Source: Litoreibacter albidus
Lineage (GTDB): Bacteria > Pseudomonadota > Alphaproteobacteria > Rhodobacterales > Rhodobacteraceae
NCBI RefSeq assembly: GCF_900107015.1
Contig: NZ_FNOI01000002.1
Location: 434,001 to 498,000, forward strand
DNA: 64,000 nucleotides
Direction of reading: 5' to 3'
Position 1 is the stretch's first letter, and every line of letters begins with the position of its first letter. Shown in pieces: positions 54,298 through 61,751 of this stretch. The position numbers and the translations under genes are program-made. Under the pieces are notes generated by a model. It had not been told where the DNA came from, did no database searches, and worked only from the letters and a program-made list of their open reading frames with translations.

Positions 54298-55050
54298 ATG
54301 TCGAAACGCGTCGCTATCGTAACGGGGGCCGCCCGTGGGATCGGTTTGGCCACGACCAAACTGCTTTTGGAGGAAGGCGTGGCTGTTGTGATGGTAGATA
54401 GGGATGCCCCCGCCCTGACCGACGCCGCCGCAGACCTTGAGGGCGTGCTTCCCTTGGCATTGGACGTATCCAAACCGGACGACGTGGCGACCATGATCGC
54501 GGAGACGACCAAAGCATTTGGCCGCATTGACCACTTGGTGAACAACGCGGGCATCGCAGACTTCGGCCCTATCGCCGAAACCGACTTCGAGCGCTGGCGC
54601 GCCGTTATGGCCACGAACCTCGACGGGGTCTTCCTGTGCACCCAAGCGGCAGCGCCAGCTTTGAAAGAGACGCGGGGGAGCATCGTTAACATCGCAAGTA
54701 TCTCGGGGCTCCGCGCCTCCACCTTGCGTGTGGCCTATGGCACCTCGAAGGCCGGCGTCATCCAGTTAACCCAGCAGCAGGCGGTGGAACTTGGTGAGTT
54801 TGGCGTCCGCGCGAATTGCGTGGCCCCCGGCCCCGTGCGCACGAAGCTCGCGATGGCGGTTCATAGCCAAGATATTATCGACGCATATCATGACGCCATC
54901 CCGCTCAACCGTTACGGCACCGAGGTAGAAATCGCCAACGTCATCGCCTTTCTCTGCTCGCCCAAAGCCAGTTTCGTGACAGGCCAGACCATCGCGGTTG
55001 ACGGCGGATTTCAGTGCACGGGCGTCGGGCTTCCCGCGTTGCGGAGCTAA
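54298..55050 (+). CDS. Short-chain dehydrogenase/reductase (SDR)
   Basis: The 250-residue protein has the NAD(P) motif VTGAARGIGLATT, NNAG, the catalytic serine region IVNIASISG, and the YGTSK tyrosine-lysine pair. PGPVRT and GQTIAVDGGF are typical. The substrate is not predictable. It is followed by idi seven bases later, so it may share that transcript. Confidence 0.9.
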   Translation: MSKRVAIVTGAARGIGLATTKLLLEEGVAVVMVDRDAPALTDAAADLEGVLPLALDVSKPDDVATMIAETTKAFGRIDHLVNNAGIADFGPIAETDFERWRAVMATNLDGVFLCTQAAAPALKETRGSIVNIASISGLRASTLRVAYGTSKAGVIQLTQQQAVELGEFGVRANCVAPGPVRTKLAMAVHSQDIIDAYHDAIPLNRYGTEVEIANVIAFLCSPKASFVTGQTIAVDGGFQCTGVGLPALRS

Positions 55051-55056
55051 ACCACG

Positions 55057-55587
55057 ATGGCCAACATGAACATGATCCCCGCTTGGGTCGACGGGACGTT
55101 GACCCCTGTTGAGAAATTGAAGGTTCACCAAGACGGGCTGCGCCACAAAGCCGTGTCGGTGTTCGTGATGCGCCGCGACAAAGTGCTGATCCAGCAACGC
55201 GCCCTATCAAAGTATCATACCCCGGGCCTGTGGGCGAACACCTGCTGCACCCATCCCCTTTGGGACGAGGTGCCGCTAGACTGTGCCATCCGCCGGCTTG
55301 ATGAAGAGCTGGGCATCACGGGGCTGGACCCAGTATTCCGCGACCATCTGGAGTACCGCGCGGACGTCGGTCACGGACTGACGGAGCATGAGGTGGTGGA
55401 TGTCTTCATGGCCGAAGCGCCGGACGATCTAGCCGCAAATCTAAACCCGGATGAGGTCATGGATATTCGCTGGATCAGTGTTTTCGATCTTGTAACTGAG
55501 GTTGACCAACACCCTCAGCGATTCACCGCGTGGCTGCGCATATACCTGAAAGAGCACGCCGATCGCATCTTTGGCAGTCTTGTTTAG
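55057..55587 (+). CDS. idi: Isopentenyl-diphosphate delta-isomerase, type 1
   Basis: Idi interconverts isopentenyl and dimethylallyl diphosphate. The 176-residue Nudix-fold protein has HQDGLRHKAVSVFVM, LSKYHTPGLWANTCCTHP (active cysteine), and the glutamate-rich LTEHEVVDVF. Dxs and IspA for the same pathway are encoded about 30 kb away. It is the second gene after the SDR. Confidence 0.95.
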   Translation: MANMNMIPAWVDGTLTPVEKLKVHQDGLRHKAVSVFVMRRDKVLIQQRALSKYHTPGLWANTCCTHPLWDEVPLDCAIRRLDEELGITGLDPVFRDHLEYRADVGHGLTEHEVVDVFMAEAPDDLAANLNPDEVMDIRWISVFDLVTEVDQHPQRFTAWLRIYLKEHADRIFGSLV

Positions 55588-55696
55588 GGCTGGATTCAGT
55601 GACTTTCTGGCACTTTTCCGCGATTCCGCAGCGTTGCGGCGCAGCTGCGCGGCGCTACGGCTTGAATATGTTGTCACGGCCATGTATTCGCGCGGA

Positions 55697-55725
55697 TTGA
55701 GATTTTATCGTCACACTGCTATCTT
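55697..55725 (+). promoter_or_regulatory. Probable sigma-70-type promoter for rsfS-rlmH
   Basis: TTGAGA and TATCTT are separated by exactly 17 bases, about 50 bases before the probable rsfS start. It is one of the better promoter matches in this window. Confidence 0.5.
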
Positions 55726-55736
55726 ATAAGCATGAT

Positions 55737-55753
55737 GCGCCAACCCTTGGCGC
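55737..55753 (+). promoter_or_regulatory. Hairpin in the rsfS 5' leader
   Basis: GCGCCAA-CCC-TTGGCGC is a perfect 7-base-pair hairpin seven bases upstream of the rsfS GGAGG. It would lie in the untranslated leader and could affect translation or RNA stability. Confidence 0.45.
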
Positions 55754-55773
55754 TTACACAGGAGGTTTGAGCT

Positions 55774-56187
55774 CTGTCTCAACATTCAAACGTGGCCGCA
55801 GACGCCGCCACTTCATCGGCCAAACAGGCCCCTGAAAAAGACCCGGGCACCAGCGAAGAACTGCTGGCGCGGATCGTAGGATTTCTTGAAGAAGAGAAAG
55901 CCGAAGAGCTGGTGCAGATTGACCTGCGCGGGCGCTCTCAGATTGCCGACTATATGGTCGTCTGCTCTGGCCGCTCGACACGTCAGGTTACCGCGCTAGC
56001 GGAAAAGCTGTCTGACACGATCAAGCAGGACTTCGGCCGGTTCTCGAAGATGGAAGGCAAGGCCCAAGGCGATTGGGTTCTGCTCGACACTGGTGATGTG
56101 GTTGTCCACATCTTCCGTCCAGAGGTCCGCGAGTTCTATCAGCTAGAGAAAATGTGGTTGCCTGGCGGCACCGCAGAACTCGACTAG
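55774..56187 (+). CDS. rsfS: Ribosome silencing factor, probable CTG start
   Basis: RsfS binds ribosomal protein L14 and blocks subunit joining in poor growth. The core is DLRGRSQIADYMVVCSGRSTRQV, then GDWVLLDTGDVVVHIFRPEVREFYQLEKMW. A strong GGAGG is eight bases before an in-frame CTG (reading LSQHSNVAADAA), whereas the first standard start, a GTG at 55792, is 26 bases away. No ATG or TTG exists in frame. I therefore place the start at CTG (137 residues). It is followed by rlmH. Confidence 0.9.
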   Translation: MSQHSNVAADAATSSAKQAPEKDPGTSEELLARIVGFLEEEKAEELVQIDLRGRSQIADYMVVCSGRSTRQVTALAEKLSDTIKQDFGRFSKMEGKAQGDWVLLDTGDVVVHIFRPEVREFYQLEKMWLPGGTAELD

Positions 56188-56196
56188 AGAGAAACG

Positions 56197-56667
56197 GTGA
56201 AGGTCACGATCTGCGCAATTGGCCGCCTTCGGGCGGGGCCAGAACTTGACCTGATCAAGGACTACCTGCAGCGGTTCGACCGCACGGGGCGCAACTTGGG
56301 GCTGGGGCCTGCCCAGATCATGGAGTTGGAGGACAAGAAAGGCGGCGGCCCCACTGCGGAGGCCGCGTTGCTGGAACGCGCTATCCCCAAAGGCGCAAAG
56401 ATTTGCGCCATGGACGAACGCGGCAAAGTCATGACCTCACCAGAGTTTGCCGACATGATGGGCAACTGGCGTGATCAGGGCACAAGCGATCTGGCGTTCA
56501 TTATCGGCGGCGCCGACGGGCTGAGCAAACAGCTGCGCGCGCAGGCCGATACGTCCCTGTCATTTGGCAAAATGGTGTGGCCGCACATGCTGGCCCGCGT
56601 CATGCTTTGCGAACAACTCTACCGCGCGGCGTCGATCCAGTCCGGCTCCCCATACCACCGCGTTTAG
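56197..56667 (+). CDS. rlmH: 23S rRNA pseudouridine(1915) N3-methyltransferase
   Basis: RlmH methylates the pseudouridine at position 1915 of 23S rRNA using SAM. The 156-residue protein has the knotted-methyltransferase signature FIIGGADGLSKQLRAQA, LSFGKMVWPHMLARVMLCEQLYRA, and the C-terminal YHRV. It starts at a GTG nine bases after rsfS, the usual pairing. Confidence 0.95.
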   Translation: MKVTICAIGRLRAGPELDLIKDYLQRFDRTGRNLGLGPAQIMELEDKKGGGPTAEAALLERAIPKGAKICAMDERGKVMTSPEFADMMGNWRDQGTSDLAFIIGGADGLSKQLRAQADTSLSFGKMVWPHMLARVMLCEQLYRAASIQSGSPYHRV

Positions 56668-56747
56668 CGGTCGGCGGTATTACCAGTTGTTAAGGCGGCT
56701 CTGCCAAAAGGCGTGCCAACTTCTCTTTGCAACAGGATACGCATTTC

Positions 56748-57008
56748 ATGGATAGTTTTTCGGCATTCCCGACCACCCCGATCTCCCCCGCGCGCTCTGC
56801 CAGTACCGTCATTCCGAACGACACCGCAGAGCTGCCCCACGTCAGCCGCGCGTTGTACATCGGTCAATCCGGCGCGTTGTCGGTGCAGATGGCCGACGGC
56901 GACGTTGTCACCTTTGAGGCTATTCCTGCGGGCAGCATGTTGCCCATTCGCGCCGCCAAAGTCCTGTCCAGCGGCACCACCGCCGCCGCGATTTTATCCC
57001 TTTGGTAG
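56748..57008 (+). CDS. Spike base protein, RCAP_Rcc01079 (GhsA-like) family
   Basis: The 86-residue protein reads IPNDTAELPHVSRALYIG, then SVQMADGDVVTFEAIPAGSM, and ends LPIRAAKVLSSGTTAAAILSLW. This matches, by my recollection of the family, the GTA head-spike base protein of Rhodobacter capsulatus (rcc01079, GhsA), where it anchors fibres on the particle head that bind the host capsule. The protein looks beta-rich with no signal peptide. An AGGA upstream supports the ATG. It lies next to polysaccharide genes, as in R. capsulatus. No other phage or GTA structural genes are in this window. Confidence 0.7.
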   Translation: MDSFSAFPTTPISPARSASTVIPNDTAELPHVSRALYIGQSGALSVQMADGDVVTFEAIPAGSMLPIRAAKVLSSGTTAAAILSLW

Positions 57009-57012
57009 CGGT

Positions 57013-58242
57013 CTAAAGCCGTTCATCCATCGCACGCCACCGGTGCCCCGCCGCCACCAGCGCTTGGTCACCGGTCCGCTTGCGTAACGCCACTTCACTG
57101 ATCACACGGGCCAGCGCGTCCACGTACTCACGCAAGCGGTCCACCCCGACCAATCGCGCAATGCGCACCTGACGCGCCAGCGCCTTACGGTTGTGATATC
57201 CGTTCACGACAGACCGCACCAAGTCGCCCTGACCCAAAACGCGGCAATCCAACGTTGCATCGTAGCCAAGCGCCCCGAACAACCCTTCAAACTTCCCGCT
57301 ATACGCCATCGGCACCACCGCCACATCGCTGGAAAACGCGGCGATGCATGCGTGCATGCGCGCACCCGCGAAAAAGTCCAAGCTTGCGATATAGGCCTTC
57401 GCGCTCCCCGGCGTTGCGAAGGACGGCGCAACCGTCACGTCGGGAAACTGCGCCTGCAACGCCAAGGCTGCGGCCATATCATCCTCGGCGGGGGCGGACG
57501 GGCTGATAACATGGGGCACCAACACCACGTCCGGCCTATCCGGCAATGCCAGTAACGCGCCAATAAGATCGCGCACGGTCGCCGCGTAGTCTGCCTTCAA
57601 CTGGAATTGATTTTGGCCTGTGTAGCCGCCACCCATCAACAAGCCCGACACATTCAACCCGATGGACGGCCTGCTCCACGTTGGCGCGCGCCCTTCGGCA
57701 GGCAGGCACAACGCAACGTCCGACGCCGTAATCACAGGGCGCGTCACCCCCAACGCACGAAGCCTGCGCGTGGACTCATCGTCACGTGTGGCGACCAGCA
57801 TGGCCCGCTTTATCAGGTCCCGCGCGAAAGGCCGCGCCAGCCAAGACTTGAACGGCCCAAAGGTTTGCGGCGCCAACACGACGGGGCGTCGCGACAGATA
57901 CAGTAGATATTTCAGGTAGATCATCCGGTTCAGACGAGCCGCGCCGTAAACGTCGGCAAAGCTGTCGCCTGCGCCGATATCCAGCACCACATCGCAGGTC
58001 CGAAACATGGAAATAACCCGCCTTGGGTTCTTCATCACCTGACCGTTCAGGTACACCACCGACACATCGGCCCCACCCACATAAGGCGCCCGCGCGCCTT
58101 CCCAGTCAAACACAGTGATCGCGATTTCAATTCCTGTCGCCCGCGAGATGCCGCGCAGAATCTCGATCTGGGATACGGTCAACGCACCTACCCCCAAATT
58201 GTCGGAATTCGTGGCGTAGAACAGCATACCGACTTTCAACAT
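57013..58242 (-). CDS. Polysaccharide pyruvyl transferase family protein
   Basis: The 409-residue protein begins MLKVGMLFYATNSDNLGVGAL, the family start where NLGxxAL binds the donor. It then has CDVVLDIGAGDSFADVYG, VLAPQTFGPFKS, SDVALCLPA, and the C-terminal GARMHACIAAFSSDVAVVPMAYSGKF. Members add pyruvate ketals to exopolysaccharide sugars using phosphoenolpyruvate. Its start overlaps the stop of the F420-beta-like gene by seven bases. Confidence 0.87.
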   Translation of the reverse strand: MLKVGMLFYATNSDNLGVGALTVSQIEILRGISRATGIEIAITVFDWEGARAPYVGGADVSVVYLNGQVMKNPRRVISMFRTCDVVLDIGAGDSFADVYGAARLNRMIYLKYLLYLSRRPVVLAPQTFGPFKSWLARPFARDLIKRAMLVATRDDESTRRLRALGVTRPVITASDVALCLPAEGRAPTWSRPSIGLNVSGLLMGGGYTGQNQFQLKADYAATVRDLIGALLALPDRPDVVLVPHVISPSAPAEDDMAAALALQAQFPDVTVAPSFATPGSAKAYIASLDFFAGARMHACIAAFSSDVAVVPMAYSGKFEGLFGALGYDATLDCRVLGQGDLVRSVVNGYHNRKALARQVRIARLVGVDRLREYVDALARVISEVALRKRTGDQALVAAGHRWRAMDERL

Positions 58243-59480
58243 GGCTTATCCCCTTTGATCGAAAAGCGCACAGTGCGTCGGATCATGCCCGCAAAATTGC
58301 GAATGACCTCCGTCGCGGGGGCGCTGCGACTCATCGCCCAAAGCCCCATCCCACGGTAGTGCGGGATGGGGCGCCCCATAATCCAAAGTGCCGCGAGCCG
58401 TGCCAAAAGAACCCGCCGCCGCCGTACCTGCCCGGGCTGTACCTGCTCAAGATCGTTCAAGTCATAAGTCGACACCTCAAGATCCCCTGGCCCCTGCGCC
58501 GCCAGAAGAAGGGATTGGCCCAAAGCTGTCCGCGCTAGAATAAGGCTTTGCCCCGGCCTGTCTTCAAAGTCGGGATATCCATCGCTGTCCGCTTCCCAAG
58601 CGTCGGCAAAAATGATGTCGGCAAACACTCCGCTCCCGTCGGCGCAAATTTTGCAGCGATGTTGAACAGCCTTGGACAGCACATCGCCCCAGCTTTGGCT
58701 GTAACTTAAGCTAACGGTCTTCCCGCTTTGCAAGCGAGCCGTTGCGCGGCCCGGCCATCCATCGGCACGGTGCCGGAAAGTCGTGACATCCCGCGCCTCC
58801 ACCCCCATGAGCCTGAGTAAGGAAGCGCCCGCATCCAACGATGGCACCCCCGCGCACATAAATGACACCAGCACGGGGACCATCGACCGGACTTCTGGGT
58901 CAATTTGGCGAAGCGTCGCAAGCGCCGACACATCGCATGGCTTGCCCACGAAGGCATACCGCCGCCCGTCGCCGCGCAATTGGTTGAGGCTATCCAGTGG
59001 ACTGGACGGCGCATACCGCGATCCGGATGCTTCAAGGATGTCGTCGGTCGTTGTCGAAATCGTCGTGATATTGGCCATCGGGTCGTTGGGGTCGGCCTTA
59101 ATCTGGATGATCCCGTCCACGTGACCACCTTTAAGAAGCGCGATCAGATACCCTGACAACGCCCCGCCCGACGCCGCGCGACGCCGCAACACAGGGTCGA
59201 CGGAGAAGCCGAGACTTGCCGACACATACGGCCCCCAGTTCGGGTCATTCACGCGTCCGCCCGCTTCGCACTCTTGCCCAACACTGGGGCAAATTTGCGC
59301 GATCCGGCGCTGCTCTGAGTGCTGCAACCGACGGGTAAAGTGCGGGCGCAAGAAGCCGTCTTTGGTCATGCGCATTGACACGGCGTTCGGTGCGACCGCA
59401 GCGCAGCCACCACAGCCCGCACAGAGGTCGCCGTTCAACACTTTTGAAAGTTTATCAGGCAATCGCGCTCCGCTTTCCAA
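58236..59480 (-). CDS. Coenzyme F420 hydrogenase/dehydrogenase beta-subunit-like protein
   Basis: The 414-residue protein has an N-terminal ferredoxin-like NGDLCAGCGGCAAVAPNAV with closely spaced cysteines, then VDPVLRRRAASGGALSGYLIAL and RRYAFVGKPCDVSALATLR, and a C-terminal HRCKICADGSG and IIFADAWEAD. These are the FrhB-like domains. In alphaproteobacteria such proteins sit in polysaccharide clusters beside pyruvyl transferases, as here, and probably do not use F420. The first codon is TTG; a later TTG is also possible. Confidence 0.83.
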   Translation of the reverse strand: MESGARLPDKLSKVLNGDLCAGCGGCAAVAPNAVSMRMTKDGFLRPHFTRRLQHSEQRRIAQICPSVGQECEAGGRVNDPNWGPYVSASLGFSVDPVLRRRAASGGALSGYLIALLKGGHVDGIIQIKADPNDPMANITTISTTTDDILEASGSRYAPSSPLDSLNQLRGDGRRYAFVGKPCDVSALATLRQIDPEVRSMVPVLVSFMCAGVPSLDAGASLLRLMGVEARDVTTFRHRADGWPGRATARLQSGKTVSLSYSQSWGDVLSKAVQHRCKICADGSGVFADIIFADAWEADSDGYPDFEDRPGQSLILARTALGQSLLLAAQGPGDLEVSTYDLNDLEQVQPGQVRRRRVLLARLAALWIMGRPIPHYRGMGLWAMSRSAPATEVIRNFAGMIRRTVRFSIKGDKPC

Positions 59481-59497
59481 GACACATTTACCTGCCG

Positions 59498-59517
59498 TTA
59501 AACACCTAAGTGGTTAA
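59498..59517. promoter_or_regulatory. Inverted repeat between divergent glycan genes
   Basis: TTAAACAC-CTAA-GTGGTTAA is an 8-4-8 inverted repeat with one mismatch, in the 67-base gap between the F420-beta-like gene and the flippase gene. It is positioned to control both directions. Confidence 0.4.
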
Positions 59518-59547
59518 TGGCTCGTAAAGTTAGCTTGGAGCCACTCA

Positions 59548-60855
59548 TTGATCCGCATTGCCACTTTGCTATCCGGTCACGGCATTACAGCCGCTGCCAC
59601 GCTGGCGCGTAATCTCATGCTGGCACGTCTTTTGGGGCCGGAGCATTACGCAATTGCGGTGGGTATCGCGATCCTTGTCGCGGGGGCAGAGATGGTCACG
59701 ACCCTTGGCCTGCCTCAGTTCATCGTCAGCCACGAACGTGGCAACACGCGCAAACTCCAAGCGGCGCTGCACATGGTCCATTGTGCGCGCGGAGTGGTGG
59801 GCGCGGGGTTAGTCCTGCTCTGCGCCGCGCCCCTAGCACAGCTACTGAACACACCTTCCGCAGCACCTGCCTTCCAATCGGCAGCCGCCGTGCCCCTGAT
59901 CTTGGGGCTAATTCATCTGGACCCCTACAGGGCGCAGCGACACCAAATTCACATGCCGCAGATCTTGACGTTATGTGTCCCTGCTGCAGTCTCACTCTTG
60001 GCACTGGGACCAATCATAGCGTTGAATGACGGCCCCGAAAGCATGCTCTATGTGTTGCTGCTACAGGCCTGCGCGACCGTGCTGACCTCGCATGCAACCG
60101 CGCGTTGCCGGTACCGGTTCGCCTTCACTCCAGCGATTACTGCGCACGCCGTGTGGTACGGTCTACCGCTCGCGCTGAACGGCGCGTTGATGTTCACCGT
60201 GCTGCACGCGGAGAAATTCATCGCGGGCGCGCGGCTTGGCTTAGAAGAAATGGGATTGCTGGCGATGGGTTTTACATTAACCCTTACCCCGGCCCTGATC
60301 GGAGCGCGTTGCCTGCAAGCCTATCACCTGCCAAGACTGCGCCAAAAATCGGACAATGCGTTAGGTGCGTCGTTCCTGCTCGGCGCGTCTTTGGCGGCAT
60401 TTTTGGCTCTCACCGTCCCCCTTGCCGTGCCCGCGTTGGGCGCGGGCTTCACGCCGCTCGTGACACTAATTCCATTGCTAAGCTGCCTCGCTGCAACCCG
60501 CCTGCCAAAGTCCGCGCTCTCAACCGCAGCGCTGGCGCAGGGGCGCACGTACCTTCCGCCGTTGGCCAATCTGCCAAGGCTCCTTATGGCACCAATTATA
60601 TGGCTGACGTTATCGCACGGCGGCTCAGTCCAAAGCTTGTTGAGCCTCGCCGTTCTAGCGGAGGGTATAGGGCTATTGGTCGGCATTCTCGTCGGGCATC
60701 GCGGTGCCTTTCCGGTGACACAAGCCGCGCTGGCGCTTGGTGCCACGACGCTGATCATAGCTGGCCAGCCGACGTTCGCCGCACTGCTCTGCCTCGGGGG
60801 ATGGATCATGCACCTGCAACGCCCCAACAGCCCTGTCAGACCCGCCACCGCATGA
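59548..60855 (+). CDS. Oligosaccharide flippase (Wzx/MATE-like)
   Basis: The 435-residue protein is hydrophobic throughout, with about 12 segments. It begins IRIATLLSGHGITAAATLARNLMLARLLGPEHYA, the typical polysaccharide-flippase opening (LARLLGPxxYA). It moves lipid-linked glycan repeats across the inner membrane. The start is TTG with GGAG seven bases upstream. It is translationally coupled (ATGA) to a sulfotransferase gene. Confidence 0.87.
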   Translation: MIRIATLLSGHGITAAATLARNLMLARLLGPEHYAIAVGIAILVAGAEMVTTLGLPQFIVSHERGNTRKLQAALHMVHCARGVVGAGLVLLCAAPLAQLLNTPSAAPAFQSAAAVPLILGLIHLDPYRAQRHQIHMPQILTLCVPAAVSLLALGPIIALNDGPESMLYVLLLQACATVLTSHATARCRYRFAFTPAITAHAVWYGLPLALNGALMFTVLHAEKFIAGARLGLEEMGLLAMGFTLTLTPALIGARCLQAYHLPRLRQKSDNALGASFLLGASLAAFLALTVPLAVPALGAGFTPLVTLIPLLSCLAATRLPKSALSTAALAQGRTYLPPLANLPRLLMAPIIWLTLSHGGSVQSLLSLAVLAEGIGLLVGILVGHRGAFPVTQAALALGATTLIIAGQPTFAALLCLGGWIMHLQRPNSPVRPATA

Positions 60856-61751
60856 CGTTAGCAGTACATATAGGGTACCACAAAACAGCAAGCACTTGGC
60901 TGCAGCGACGGGTATTTGTGCCGCAAATGGGTTTCGCGCCCTTGCTGGACCATCAAGAAATCGACCAGCTGATACTCCGCCCCCATGATCTCGATTTTGA
61001 CCCCGCGCCAGCGCAGGCCGCCATCACAGTCCGCCAACGGTCGGCACCTGCTAAGTCTTGCACAATTCTGACCTCCGAAACCCTGTCGGGACATCCATTC
61101 TTCGGAGGCCGCCAAAGCGCCACCGTCGCGCATCGCCTACATCAAATCGCACCAGACGCTCACATTGTCATATGTGTGCGGTCCCAGATGAGCATACTGC
61201 CCTCGGTCTACATGCAGTATCTCCAACGCGGCGGCACGCTGTCCCACGCGGCGTTCTTCGCGGGGCCTGAAGGGTTCGGCTATCCCGGCTTCGAGCTCGC
61301 ACATTTCTGCTACGACAGGCTTGTCAGCCTATACCAAAGCCTGTTCAGGAATGTGCACGTTCTCACCTTTGAGCAGCTGACTAACGCGCCCGATCTCGCA
61401 CTGGCGAATTTGTCCGAAAAGCTGGGCCACACCATGCCGCGCCTAGAGGCCCAAGATACGCAACGAGTAGGCGCGTCGCTGCCACAGGCGTTGGCACCAG
61501 TAGTGCGACGGCTAAACCAAACACGCGTCAGCACGCTCAACCCCGCCCCCGCGGTCGCCCTCACGCGGGAGCCGGGTTGGATGTACCGTGCGTTGGGTGT
61601 TGCCGCGCGGTCCAAGGCCGCACGGTCATTGCTCCACCACCGTCCCGTCAGCGACTATGTGGCCGCTCACTTCGCCACGAGGTTCCGCGACAGCAACAAA
61701 CGCTTGGCGCAGATCACCGACGGCACATTGGACCTCTCGGGATACCCTTAA
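60852..61751 (+). CDS. Sulfotransferase family protein
   Basis: The 299-residue protein opens with the PAPS-binding loop HIGYHKTASTWLQRRVF. IVICVRSQMSILPSVYMQYL contains the 3'-phosphate-binding arginine and serine. HVLTFEQLTNAP is also typical. Its ATGA overlap with the flippase gene implies that a sulfate is put on the same polysaccharide. Its stop overlaps that of the convergent SGNH-type gene. Confidence 0.82.
   Translation: MTLAVHIGYHKTASTWLQRRVFVPQMGFAPLLDHQEIDQLILRPHDLDFDPAPAQAAITVRQRSAPAKSCTILTSETLSGHPFFGGRQSATVAHRLHQIAPDAHIVICVRSQMSILPSVYMQYLQRGGTLSHAAFFAGPEGFGYPGFELAHFCYDRLVSLYQSLFRNVHVLTFEQLTNAPDLALANLSEKLGHTMPRLEAQDTQRVGASLPQALAPVVRRLNQTRVSTLNPAPAVALTREPGWMYRALGVAARSKAARSLLHHRPVSDYVAAHFATRFRDSNKRLAQITDGTLDLSGYP

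Noticed and set aside
59498-59517. A CtrA-type site (TTAA-N7-TTAA) controlling the glycan genes
   Set aside because: The two TTAA half-sites are 12 bases apart, not seven, so it does not fit the consensus; it is reported only as an inverted repeat.
60105-60851. A 5' extension of the sulfotransferase frame upstream of its ATG
   Set aside because: It overlaps the flippase gene in another frame, while the ATGA-coupled ATG gives the PAPS loop at the expected N-terminal place.
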